From Klenkia soli (GTDB lineage Bacteria; Actinomycetota; Actinomycetes; Mycobacteriales; Geodermatophilaceae), in assembly GCF_900103975.1 (NCBI RefSeq), contig NZ_FNIR01000005.1:131934-195933 (forward strand): a stretch of DNA of 64,000 nt, in the 5' to 3' direction. Each line of letters begins with the position of its first letter. The stretch's first letter is position 1. The notes beneath the pieces are model-generated. The model did not search any database and was not told where the DNA came from. It was given only the letters and a program-made list of their open reading frames with translations. The position numbers were made by a program, and so were the translations under genes. Below are positions 31,538 through 39,144 of the stretch, in pieces.

Positions 31538-32650
31538 ATGGCCAGCACCGACGCCGGGACCGACGCACCTGCGGCCACCCCGGCCCCCAAGCCCCGCCCG
31601 CGGCACAGCCCACGCCCGGCCGGTGCGCCGCTGGGCCCGGCTCCGCACCGACCCGAGGGCGACCCGGTGGTGGGGTGCGGGGTCTACGTCGACGGCCACC
31701 GCGTCGACGGCGTCGCCCCCGCAGATGCCCTGCGGGTGGCCCGTGAGCGCGACGGCTTCGTCTGGCTGGGTCTGCACGAGCCCAGCGAGAAGGAGTTCGA
31801 GTCCATCGCCGAGGAGTACGGCCTGCACCCCCTCGCCGTCGAGGACGCCGTCTACGCCCACCAGCGCCCCAAGCTCGACCGCTACGACGACGGCCTGTTC
31901 ATGGTCCTCAAGACCGCCATCTACGTGGAGCACGAGCAGCTGACCGCCACCAGCGAGGTGGTCGACACCGGCGAGGTGATGGTGTTCCTCGGCCCGCACC
32001 ACGTGATCACCGTCCGGCACGGCCAGCACGGCGGGCTGGCCGACCTCAGGCACCGCCTGGAGGAGCAGCCCGACCTGCTGTGCCACGGCCCCTCCGCCGT
32101 GCTGTACGCCGTCGCCGACCTCGTCGTGGACCACTACGTGGAGGTCGCGGCCAGCGTCGAGGAGGACGTCGACGAGCTCGAGGCGTCGGTCTTCTCCCCG
32201 CAGCGCACCGACGACATCCCGCGGCTCTACCAGCTCAAGCGCGAGCTCATGCAGCTGCGCCGTGCGGTCACCCCGCTGGACCTCCCGCTGCACGCCCTCG
32301 CCGAGCGGCAGGTCGAGGTGGTGCCCGACGCGATGCGGTCCTACTTCCGCGACGTCCAGGACCACACCATCCGGGTGCGCGACCAGATCGCGTCCCTGGA
32401 CGAGCTGCTGTCCTCCATCCTCCAGGCCTCGCTGGCCCGCACCTCGCTGGCCGACAACGAGGACATGCGCAAGATCTCCGCGTGGGCGGGCATCATCGCC
32501 GTCCCCACCGCGATCGCCGGCATCTACGGCATGAACTTCGACTACATGCCCGAGCTGAAGTGGCACCTGGGCTACCCCCTGGTGCTGCTGCTGATGGCCG
32601 CCGCCTGCGCCGCCCTCTGGCGCGCCTTCAAGCGCAGCGGCTGGCTGTAA
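31538..32650 (+). CDS. corA: CorA family magnesium/cobalt transporter
   Basis: 370 residues. An N-terminal Pro-rich leader (1-45) precedes the alpha/beta cytosolic domain and the long stalk helix. Two C-terminal membrane helices carry the family selectivity signature 'YGMNFDYMPELKWHLGYP' (GMN) near 330. The protein forms a pentameric Mg2+ channel. Acidic clusters 'EEDVDELEASVF' fit the regulatory metal sites. The ATG at 31538 has GGAGGAGA upstream; an upstream in-frame start lacks such a site. The gene is divergent from the permease and is followed, 49 bases after its stop, by the first palindromic element. Confidence 0.93.
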   Translation: MASTDAGTDAPAATPAPKPRPRHSPRPAGAPLGPAPHRPEGDPVVGCGVYVDGHRVDGVAPADALRVARERDGFVWLGLHEPSEKEFESIAEEYGLHPLAVEDAVYAHQRPKLDRYDDGLFMVLKTAIYVEHEQLTATSEVVDTGEVMVFLGPHHVITVRHGQHGGLADLRHRLEEQPDLLCHGPSAVLYAVADLVVDHYVEVAASVEEDVDELEASVFSPQRTDDIPRLYQLKRELMQLRRAVTPLDLPLHALAERQVEVVPDAMRSYFRDVQDHTIRVRDQIASLDELLSSILQASLARTSLADNEDMRKISAWAGIIAVPTAIAGIYGMNFDYMPELKWHLGYPLVLLLMAAACAALWRAFKRSGWL

Positions 32651-32698
32651 CCCCCGCGCCAGCCCCGCTGTCCACACCCCGCTCCCACCTCGAACCGA

Positions 32699-32758
32699 GG
32701 CAAAGGAACCTCTGCACCCCCCATCCGCGCGGTTGGGGGGTGCAGAGGTTCCTTTGCC
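32699..32758. repeat. palindromic element copy A (24-bp perfect arms)
   Basis: Arms 32699-32722 and 32735-32758 are exact 24-bp reverse complements around a 12-base loop. Weaker pairing continues outward (CCTCGA... / ...TCGAGG). The core arm reads GCAGAGGTTCCTTTGCC on the right side. The right arm (32736-32759) matches the right arm of copy B (33842-33865) at 23 of 24 positions. It sits between corA and an AbiEi/DUF559-like gene and may also terminate corA transcription. Confidence 0.9.
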
Positions 32759-32806
32759 GAACTCGAGGCGGCACGGATCGGCGGGCTGTCCACAGATTGC
32801 GGCGCA

Positions 32807-33775
32807 GTGCCCCACCACGGCGTCCCGGCATCGACGATCACCGGCGTGCCCGCTGACCACCACCGCCGCGCCATCCACGACCTGCTGCGAGGGCAGCACG
32901 GCTTGGCCACCCGCCAGGACCTCCTGCGGGTGGCCCCGCGGAGCATCGTCGACAACCACGTCGACAGCGGCCGCCTGCTCCGCGTCTTCCCCCACGTCTA
33001 CACGGCGAAGGGCGACCCAGCCGCAGGTGATCGTCGGCTGCGGGCGGCCGTGATGTGCGTCGGCGGCGTCGTCGCGCTGAGCCACACCACCGCGCTGGCC
33101 GTGCACGGCCTACGTGCAGCCAGCGGCCCGGTCCACGTCACCATCGCCTCGAAGCACCGCAGGGCCGGTGCGACCGACCTCGTCGTCCACCGCCGCGACG
33201 GCTTCTCCGAGGCCGACCGCCAATGGGTCCGCGGGCTGCCCGTGCTGCCACCGGCCGACAGCCTGGTGACCGCATGGCCGCTGCTCCCCCGCGCCGAGCG
33301 CCGCCCGGTGCTCGTGGACGCGGTCCGTGAGCTGCGGCTGGACCCCGCGCACCTCGTCGCAGCACTGGGACGCAGGTCCAACATCGGCGGCCGACGACAA
33401 CTGGCCCAGGCCATCGCCCTGGTCGCGGACGGGGTGCGGAGCGAGCTCGAGGCGCTCGGCGTCCTGGGCGTGTTCACCCACCGGTCGATGCCGACCAGCC
33501 GTGGCCAGTTCGCCGTGGACTGCCCCGACGGCATCACCAGGCACCACGACCGTGCCTGGGAGGAGGCGATGCTCGCCGTCGAGCTGCACGGCGCGGCCTT
33601 CCACACCTCACCCCGGCAGCGCGCCGACGACCTCGCCCGGGACGCCGTGTTCGCCGCGCTGGGCTGGCTGGTGCTCCGCTTCACCTACGCAGAGGTGCTG
33701 CGCGACCCCGACGGAGTGCGGGCGAAGGTGCTGGCGGTCTACCGGGTGCGGGTGGCCCAGCTCCGCGCAGCCTGA
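32807..33775 (+). CDS. AbiEi-like winged-helix plus DUF559 (PD-(D/E)XK-like) protein
   Basis: 322 residues. The N-terminal part (about 20-60, 'LLRGQHGLATRQDLLRVA') resembles the AbiEi antitoxin N-terminal helix-turn-helix. A middle domain ('ALSHTTALAVHGL', about 90-105) is typical of the same family. The C-terminal 120 residues match DUF559/Vsr-like nuclease folds: 'REL..E' region, 'AVELHGAAFHTSPRQRADD' and 'ALGWLVLRFTYAEVLRDP'. In the usual core 'VEvDG' the Asp is His here ('ELHG'), so catalytic competence is doubtful. No toxin partner is adjacent. GTG at 32807 is used; GTG at 32846 is an alternative. The gene is bracketed by copies A and B of a palindrome, suggesting a mobile or cassette origin, by inference. 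Confidence 0.78.
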   Translation: MPHHGVPASTITGVPADHHRRAIHDLLRGQHGLATRQDLLRVAPRSIVDNHVDSGRLLRVFPHVYTAKGDPAAGDRRLRAAVMCVGGVVALSHTTALAVHGLRAASGPVHVTIASKHRRAGATDLVVHRRDGFSEADRQWVRGLPVLPPADSLVTAWPLLPRAERRPVLVDAVRELRLDPAHLVAALGRRSNIGGRRQLAQAIALVADGVRSELEALGVLGVFTHRSMPTSRGQFAVDCPDGITRHHDRAWEEAMLAVELHGAAFHTSPRQRADDLARDAVFAALGWLVLRFTYAEVLRDPDGVRAKVLAVYRVRVAQLRAA

Positions 33776-33803
33776 CCCTGCCCCGCCCGCCCCCGCTGCA
33801 GTA

Positions 33804-33865
33804 CGGCAAAGCATCCGTTGCACCCCGTTCTGGCTCCGGCAGGGGGTGCAGAGGTTCCTTTACCG
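33804..33865. repeat. palindromic element copy B (imperfect arms)
   Basis: Left arm 33804-33826 and right arm 33842-33865. The right arm is 23/24 identical to that of copy A; the left arm matches copy A at 18 of 22 positions and pairs with its own right arm at 18 of 23. It begins 28 bases after the DUF559 gene stop and lies before the convergent rsmI stop, where it could act as a bidirectional terminator. Confidence 0.85.
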
Positions 33866-33919
33866 CGGGGCCGGGGGCGGGGGCTCGGCAGCGGGCCCGG
33901 CGGGGCGGGGCGGGGCGGG

Positions 33920-34753
33920 TCAGGGGTGCTTGGCGGCCACCACCGCGTCGAAGACGACGCGCTTGGGCAGGCCGGTCCGGGTGACGACGGCACGGATGGC
34001 GTCCTTGCGGGTCTCCCCCGCCGCCTCCTCGCGGGCCACCTCGGCGGCGATCTCGGCCGGTGTCAGGTCGGCGGGGCCCGCCGGGGCACCGGCGACCACC
34101 AGGGTGATCTCGCCGCGCACGCCCTCGGCCGCCCACGCGGCCAGCGACCCGAGGGTGCCGCGGACGACCTCCTCGTGGGTCTTCGTGAGCTCGCGGCAGA
34201 CGACGGCGGGGCGGTCGTCACCCAGCACGGCGGCGGCGTCGGCCAGCGCGTCGGCCAGCCGGTGCGGGGACTCGAAGAAGACCATCGTGCGCGGTTCGGC
34301 CGCCAGCGCGGTGAACGCCGTCCGTCGGCCGCGGCGGGGCAGGAACCCCTCGAAGCAGAACCGGTCGCACGGCAGCCCGGACACCGCCAGCGCGGTGGTG
34401 ACGGCCGACGGCCCGGGCACCGAGGTGACCTCGATGCCGGCCTCGACGGCGGCGCGCACCAGGGTGTACCCGGGGTCGGACACCGACGGCATGCCGGCGT
34501 CGGTGAGCAGCAGCACGGTCTGCCCCGCCTCCATGGCGGCCACCAGGCCGGGCAGCCGGGATGCCTCGACCGTCTCGTGGAAGGTCACCACCCGGCCGGT
34601 GAACGTCACCCCGAGGTCCTGGGCCAGCCGGTGCAGGCGGCGGGTGTCCTCGCAGGCGAGCACCTCGGCGGTGGCCATCGCCTCCCGCAGTCGGGGGCCG
34701 ACGTCACCGGGTTGTCCCAGCGGCGCGCCGCCGAGCACGAGTCGTCCCGTCAC
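33920..34753 (-). CDS. rsmI: 16S rRNA (cytidine1402-2'-O)-methyltransferase
   Basis: Methylates the ribose of C1402 in the ribosomal P site. 277 residues of the tetrapyrrole-methylase fold. Motifs: 'LVLGGAPLGQPGDVGPRLREAM' region (about 5-26), 'LACEDTRRLHRL', 'LLLTDAGMPSVSDPGYTLV', 'SVPGPSAVTTALAVSGLP', 'FCFEGFLPRRGRRT', 'FFESPHRLADALAD', and C-terminal 'AGETRKDAIRAVVTRTGLPKRVVFD'. GTG start at 34753. It is divergent from pmt with 39 bases between starts, the same pairing as Rv1003-Rv1002c in M. tuberculosis. Confidence 0.95.
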   Translation of the reverse strand: MTGRLVLGGAPLGQPGDVGPRLREAMATAEVLACEDTRRLHRLAQDLGVTFTGRVVTFHETVEASRLPGLVAAMEAGQTVLLLTDAGMPSVSDPGYTLVRAAVEAGIEVTSVPGPSAVTTALAVSGLPCDRFCFEGFLPRRGRRTAFTALAAEPRTMVFFESPHRLADALADAAAVLGDDRPAVVCRELTKTHEEVVRGTLGSLAAWAAEGVRGEITLVVAGAPAGPADLTPAEIAAEVAREEAAGETRKDAIRAVVTRTGLPKRVVFDAVVAAKHP

Positions 34754-34792
34754 GGCACGAGGGTGTCAGACCCTCCGCCTACCCTGACCGGC

Positions 34793-36310
34793 ATGGCGGT
34801 GCTGGCTCCCGAGCGCACGCCCGACGAGGCCGCGCCGGCCCGTCGGGTGCCCCGGCGTCCGGCCCGCCAGCTCACCCCGCCGCTCCCCACCGACCGGGTG
34901 CTGTCGTGGGTGCTCGCCGCCGTGCTCGGCGTCGCGACCTTCGTCAGCCGGCTCTGGGACCTCTCCTACCCCGGCGACCTGCTCTTCGACGAGGCCTACT
35001 ACCCGCCCGAGGCCAACGAGGTCCTCGAGTGGGGGTACGAGTACAACCGCGGCTACACGTTCATCGTCCACCCGCCGCTGGGCAAGCTGCTGATCGCCGG
35101 TGGCATCAAGCTCTTCGGGTACGACAGCTTCGGCTGGCGGTTCCCGAGCCTGGTCGCCGGCACCGTGGCGGTCGTCGTGCTCGCCCGGCTGGGTCGGCGG
35201 CTCACCGGGTCCACGCTGCTCGGGCTGGTCGCGGGGCTGCTCATGGCCCTCGACGGCTTCGCGTTCACCGTCGGCCGCATCGGGCTGCTCGACGTCTTCC
35301 TGCAGGCCTTCGTGGTCAGCGCGGTCGCCTGCCTGGTCGTCGACCGCGACCGGGTGCGGGCCCGCATCCGCGCCCGCGGCCCGCTCACCCACGGCTTCGC
35401 GCTCGGCCCCCGGGGCTGGCGGATCGCGGCCGGGGTGCTGTTCGGCTGCTCGGCCGGGGTCAAGTGGTCCGGCGTGTACTTCCTGGCCTTCTTCGCGATC
35501 CTGTCGCTGTTCTGGGACCGCGCCGCCTGGCGCGAGGCCGGCGTGCCCAGCCCCACCCGCACGGCGCTGCTGCGCGGCCTGCCCGGTGCCGCGTGGGCCC
35601 TGGGGCTGCTCCCCGTGCTCACCTACCTGGCCACCTTCACCGGGTGGTTCCGCGGCGAGAACTCCCAGGGCCGGCACTGGGCCGACCAGAACCCCGACAC
35701 CGACTGGCCCTGGATCCCCGGCCCGCTGCGCTCGCTGTGGCACATGCACGGTGAGTGGTTGGCCTTCCACAACGGGCTGTCCACCCCGCACCCGTGGGAG
35801 TCCGGGCCGTGGTCGTGGCTGGTCGACGGCCGGCCGATCCTGCTGTGGAACCCGCAGGGCCTCACCGACTCCGCCGGCGACCAGGTCATCCGCTACATCT
35901 TGATGGTGGGCACCCCCACGCTCTGGCTGGTCTTCGCCCCGGCGATGCTGTGGCTGGTCTGGCGGATCGTCGCCCGGCGCGACCCGGCGGCCATCACCGT
36001 CGCGGTGGGCATCGCCGCCGGCTGGCTGACCTGGTTCGTCAACCTCGAGCGCACGATGTTCATCTTCTACATGGCACCGGTGCTGCCCTTCTTCGTCCTG
36101 GCGGTCACCCTCGCCCTGCAGGACGTCCTGGGCCGGCAGACCGGCCCCGACCGGGCCACCCCGTTCCGCCGGCAGCTCGGCCTCGGCGCGGTGAGCCTGT
36201 ACCTGGCCGTGGTCGCGCTGACGTTCGTGTTCTTCTACCCGGTCCTCACCGGGCAGCCGCTGTCCTACGCCGAGTGGGTGCAGCGCATGTGGTTCCCCAG
36301 CTGGTTTTGA
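34793..36310 (+). CDS. pmt: protein O-mannosyltransferase (PMT family)
   Basis: GT39 enzyme that transfers mannose from polyprenyl-phosphate-mannose to Ser/Thr of proteins during Sec export. 505 residues, about eleven membrane helices. The first extracytoplasmic loop has the catalytic Asp-Glu 'LLFDEAYYPPEANEV'; next come 'FIVHPPLGKLLIAGG' and 'DGFAFTVGRIGLLDVFLQAF'. The C-terminal half has 'NPQGLTDSAGD' and 'MFIFYMAPVLPF'. ATG at 34793 with a cytosolic Pro/Arg-rich leader of about 35 residues. Its stop codon overlaps the -35 element of the downstream marR promoter. The GT2 and GT87 enzymes at 13-16 kb could share the polyprenyl-mannose donor, by inference. Confidence 0.94.
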   Translation: MAVLAPERTPDEAAPARRVPRRPARQLTPPLPTDRVLSWVLAAVLGVATFVSRLWDLSYPGDLLFDEAYYPPEANEVLEWGYEYNRGYTFIVHPPLGKLLIAGGIKLFGYDSFGWRFPSLVAGTVAVVVLARLGRRLTGSTLLGLVAGLLMALDGFAFTVGRIGLLDVFLQAFVVSAVACLVVDRDRVRARIRARGPLTHGFALGPRGWRIAAGVLFGCSAGVKWSGVYFLAFFAILSLFWDRAAWREAGVPSPTRTALLRGLPGAAWALGLLPVLTYLATFTGWFRGENSQGRHWADQNPDTDWPWIPGPLRSLWHMHGEWLAFHNGLSTPHPWESGPWSWLVDGRPILLWNPQGLTDSAGDQVIRYILMVGTPTLWLVFAPAMLWLVWRIVARRDPAAITVAVGIAAGWLTWFVNLERTMFIFYMAPVLPFFVLAVTLALQDVLGRQTGPDRATPFRRQLGLGAVSLYLAVVALTFVFFYPVLTGQPLSYAEWVQRMWFPSWF

Positions 36311-36335
36311 CGTATCCATAGTTGGGTTGTACAAC
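36307..36335 (+). promoter_or_regulatory. marR promoter with overlapping palindromic operator
   Basis: TTGACG (36307-36312), a 17-base spacer and TACAAC (36330-36335) form a good sigma-A-type promoter. The -10 lies inside the perfect palindrome GTTGTACAAC (36326-36335), a MarR-type operator. Transcription would begin near 36342-36343, at the ATG itself, predicting a leaderless mRNA and autorepression. Confidence 0.65.
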
Positions 36336-36342
36336 TGGGTGC

Positions 36343-36768
36343 ATGGTTGATGACCGGACCGAGCTGGCCGCGCACCTGGACGACGTCGTCGTCGGGCTGC
36401 GCCAGCTGACCAGCAGCCGCACCGAGCTCAGCCTCACCGCGGCCGCCACCCTGGCGACCCTGCAGCGCTCCGGCCCCGCCCGGCTCACCGAGCTGGCCGC
36501 CGCCGAGGGTGTCAGCCAGCCGTCGATGACCGCGCTCATCGCGCGGTTGTCGGGGCAGGGTCTCGTCCACCGGGCCGCCGACCCGCGCGACGGCCGGGCC
36601 GTCGTCCTCAGCCTGACCGACGCCGGCGCCGACCTGCTGTCCCGGCGGCGGACCCAGCGGGCCGCGCGCATCGCCCGCCCGCTGGCCGACCTGGACGACG
36701 ACGACGTCGCCCGGATCGCCGCAGCACTCCCCGCCCTCGGCCGCCTGGCCGGGGCCCTCCAGCACTGA
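36343..36768 (+). CDS. MarR family transcriptional regulator
   Basis: 141 residues, a normal MarR length. The winged helix-turn-helix covers about 35-100: 'LTAAATLATLQRSGPARLTEL', recognition helix 'EGVSQPSMTALIARLSGQGL' and wing 'ADPRDGRAVVLSLTDAGADLL'. Terminal helices provide dimerisation. It precedes an MFS gene by 33 bases on the same strand, so it probably represses its own operon and responds to a substrate of that pump. ATG at 36343 has no Shine-Dalgarno but fits the leaderless promoter described above. An upstream in-frame GTG at 36322 would lie within the promoter. Confidence 0.92.
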   Translation: MVDDRTELAAHLDDVVVGLRQLTSSRTELSLTAAATLATLQRSGPARLTELAAAEGVSQPSMTALIARLSGQGLVHRAADPRDGRAVVLSLTDAGADLLSRRRTQRAARIARPLADLDDDDVARIAAALPALGRLAGALQH

Positions 36769-36801
36769 TCCCCCACGACCCCCACCTGCGGAGGTGACCT
36801 G

Positions 36802-38112
36802 GTGAGCGCACACGGCGCAACCAGCCAGAAGTCCAGCATGCTCGGCCAGCCCAAGGCGGTGTACGCCGTCGCGTTCGCCTGCGTCGTCAGCTTCATGGGC
36901 ATCGGGCTCGTCGACCCGATCCTGCCCTCGCTGAAGACCCAGCTGGGCGCCAGCGAGAGCCAGGTGACGCTGCTGTTCACCAGCTACCTGGTCGTCACCG
37001 CGGTCGCGATGCTCGGCACCAACTGGGTGTCCAGCCGGATCGGGGCCAAGCAGACCCTGGTCGCCGGGCTGTCGATCATCGTGGTCTTCTCCGCGCTGGC
37101 CGGGCTCAGCGACTCCATCGGCGGCATCGTCGGCTTCCGCGCCGGGTGGGGCCTGGGCAACGCCCTGTTCATCGCCACGTCGCTGGCGGTCATCGTCGCC
37201 AGCGCCTCGGGCGGGTTCGCCGGCGCGATCGTGCTCTACGAGGCCGCCCTCGGCCTGGGCATCGCGGCCGGTCCGCTGGTCGGCGGCTTGCTGGGCAGCA
37301 TCAGCTGGCGCGGCCCGTTCTTCGGCGTCGCCGTGCTGATGGCGATCGCGCTGCTGGCCACCGTCGTCCTGCTGGACAAGACGCCCAAGCCCGTGCAGAA
37401 GATGCCGCTGTCCGCCCCGCTCAAGGCGCTGCGGCACCGGGGCCTGCTGACCATGGCGATCACCGCCCTGCTCTACAACTGGGGCTTCTTCACGATGCTC
37501 GGCTACGCCCCGTTCCCGATGGAGCTGTCGGCGATCGAGCTGGGCTTCGTCTTCTTCGGCTGGGGGCTGCTGGTCGCGCTGTTCTCGGTCGTCGGTGCGC
37601 CCCGGCTGCAGGCCCGGTTCGGCACCGCCCGCAGCCTCTACGGCGCGCTGGGCCTGTTCGCCGTCGACCTGCTGCTGATCGCGGTCTTCACCGACACGAA
37701 GTGGGCGCTGATCACCTGCGTGATCGTGGCCGGGGCGTTCATCGGCATCAACAACACGCTGACCACCCAGGCGGTCATGCAGGTCAGCCCGGTCGAGCGG
37801 CCGGTCGCCTCGGCCGCCTACGGCTTCGTGCGGTTCCTCGGCGGCGGGCTGGCGCCCTTCGCGGCGGGCAAGCTGGTCGAGGCCTTCGACGTCCACGTGC
37901 CCTTCTACGTCGGTGCGGTGGCCGTCCTGGCCGGCGTCGCCGTGCTGGCCAGCGGGCACCGGATCCTGGCCGCGGCCGACCGCGGGATGGCCGAGGACGG
38001 CCACCCGGTCGACGCACCCGACGACGTCGCCGGGGAGATCGCCGACGAGTTCGGCGGTGCCCCGGGTGCCGTCGACGGCGAGGTCGAGGCGGAGCTCCTG
38101 CACCGTCGCTGA
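36802..38112 (+). CDS. MFS drug-efflux-type transporter
   Basis: 436 residues, twelve membrane helices, DHA1-like. Helix 1 is followed by 'IGLVDPILPSLKTQLGASESQV' (about 34-55), a classic motif D-like start of multidrug antiporters. Loop 2-3 'NWVSSRIGAKQTLVAGL' is motif A, and helix 5 'YEAALGLGIAAGPLVGGLLG' is motif C, which marks antiporters. The tail (390-436) is acidic. GTG start with GAGGTGA upstream. It follows the MarR regulator and is followed by a strong terminator, giving a two-gene efflux operon. Substrates unknown. Confidence 0.92.
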   Translation: MSAHGATSQKSSMLGQPKAVYAVAFACVVSFMGIGLVDPILPSLKTQLGASESQVTLLFTSYLVVTAVAMLGTNWVSSRIGAKQTLVAGLSIIVVFSALAGLSDSIGGIVGFRAGWGLGNALFIATSLAVIVASASGGFAGAIVLYEAALGLGIAAGPLVGGLLGSISWRGPFFGVAVLMAIALLATVVLLDKTPKPVQKMPLSAPLKALRHRGLLTMAITALLYNWGFFTMLGYAPFPMELSAIELGFVFFGWGLLVALFSVVGAPRLQARFGTARSLYGALGLFAVDLLLIAVFTDTKWALITCVIVAGAFIGINNTLTTQAVMQVSPVERPVASAAYGFVRFLGGGLAPFAAGKLVEAFDVHVPFYVGAVAVLAGVAVLASGHRILAAADRGMAEDGHPVDAPDDVAGEIADEFGGAPGAVDGEVEAELLHRR

Positions 38113-38129
38113 CCCCGCCCCACCTGCGC

Positions 38130-38167
38130 CACCGTGCCCCCGGTCCCGACGGACCGGGGGCACGGTG
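38130..38167 (+). terminator. perfect 17-bp hairpin terminator
   Basis: Arms 38130-38146 and 38151-38167 pair exactly around CGAC, 18 bases after the MFS stop. It ends the marR-MFS operon. Confidence 0.8.
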
Positions 38168-38192
38168 CTGCCGGCACCCCTACGGTCGGGCC

Positions 38193-38978
38193 ATGACGAG
38201 CAGCGCGACGACGCGACGGGTGAGCACGGCACGGGACGGCGACGTCTGGGTGGTCACCCTGGACCGGCCAGAGGCCGGCAACGCGATCGACCTGGCCCTG
38301 GCCGACGCCCTCGTGCGGGCCCTCGACGACCGCCCGGCCGACACCCGCACCGTGCTGCTGCTCGGCGCCGGCCCGCGGTTCTGCGTGGGCGGCGACGTGC
38401 AGGGCATGGCGGCCGCCGACGACCGCGCCGCCTTCATCGGCGCGCTGGCCGACCGGTGGCACGACGTCGTCCGACGGGTGGTCGGCTGCCCGGTGCCCGT
38501 CGTGGCAGGCGTGCAGGGCGCCGTGGCCGGGGCGGGGATCGGCCTGGTCGGCGCCTGCGACCTCGTGGTGGCCGCCCGCGCCACGAAGTTCCGCCCCGCC
38601 TACGGGGCCATCGGGCTCTCCCCGGACGGCGGCAGCTCGTGGGCCCTGGCCCGCACCCTGGGTGCGCCGCGGGCGCTGGAGCTGATGCTCACCAACGGCA
38701 CGCTCGGCGCGGCAGACGCGCACCTGTTCGGCCTGGTCGGCCGGCTCGTGGACGACGAGGCGCTGACTACCGCCGCCACCGAGCTGGCCCACCAGGTCGC
38801 CGCCGGGCCGGTGCGGGCGATGGTGCGCACCCGTGGTCTGGTGCGCCGCGCGGCCACCACCACGCTGGACGCGCAGCTGGACGAGGAGGCCCGGCTGATC
38901 GTGGAGTCGGCCGGCGACCCGGAGTCGGCCGAGGGGATCGCCGCGTTCGTGGGCAAGCGCCCGCCCGGCTTCGCCTGA
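38193..38978 (+). CDS. enoyl-CoA hydratase/isomerase family protein
   Basis: 261 residues of the crotonase fold. 'VWVVTLDRPEAGNAIDLALADAL' region (about 16-38) opens the core. The oxyanion hole is formed by 'LGAGPRFCVGGDVQGM' and 'AVAGAGIGLVGACDLVVAA'. 'YGAIGLSPDGGSSWALAR' contains an Asp-Gly where hydratases carry their second catalytic Glu region. Members hydrate or isomerise acyl-CoAs, or carry out related reactions. The position of the first catalytic Glu is taken by 'AVAGAG', so the reaction may not be the classical hydration. ATG at 38193. The gene stands alone between two terminators. Confidence 0.88.
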   Translation: MTSSATTRRVSTARDGDVWVVTLDRPEAGNAIDLALADALVRALDDRPADTRTVLLLGAGPRFCVGGDVQGMAAADDRAAFIGALADRWHDVVRRVVGCPVPVVAGVQGAVAGAGIGLVGACDLVVAARATKFRPAYGAIGLSPDGGSSWALARTLGAPRALELMLTNGTLGAADAHLFGLVGRLVDDEALTTAATELAHQVAAGPVRAMVRTRGLVRRAATTTLDAQLDEEARLIVESAGDPESAEGIAAFVGKRPPGFA

Positions 38979-38982
38979 CGCA

Positions 38983-39018
38983 GCAGAGCCCGGGCCCCGA
39001 TCGGGACCCGGGCTCTGC
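38983..39018 (+). terminator. hairpin terminator after the enoyl-CoA hydratase gene
   Basis: Left arm GCAGAGCCCGGG from 38983 pairs with CCCGGGCTCTGC ending at 39018, with a further CCC/GGG pairing across one mismatch. It lies five bases after the stop and seven bases before the tRNA-Ala 3' end, so it also insulates the convergent tRNA. Confidence 0.75.
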
Positions 39019-39024
39019 GACCGG

Positions 39025-39097
39025 TGGAGCTGAGGGGATTCGAACCCCTGGCCTTCTCATTGCGAACGAGACGCGCTACCAACTGCGCCACAGCCCC
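39025..39097 (-). tRNA. tRNA-Ala (CGC)
   Basis: 73-base cloverleaf on the minus strand: acceptor GGGGCTG/CAGCTCC with the G3-T70 pair that defines tRNA-Ala, D-loop AGTTGGTA, anticodon loop TTCGCAA giving CGC (complement at 39062-39064), and T-loop TTCGAAT. Discriminator A. No encoded CCA. Confidence 0.95.
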
Positions 39098-39144
39098 TGG
39101 TACCCGGACAGCCTACCGCCTGGCGGTGCGGCTGCCGCGCAGGG

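Noticed and set aside
32807-33775. Type IV toxin-antitoxin system
   Set aside because: Only the AbiEi-like part exists; no AbiEii-type nucleotidyltransferase toxin lies next to it. It is described as a solitary AbiEi/DUF559 protein.
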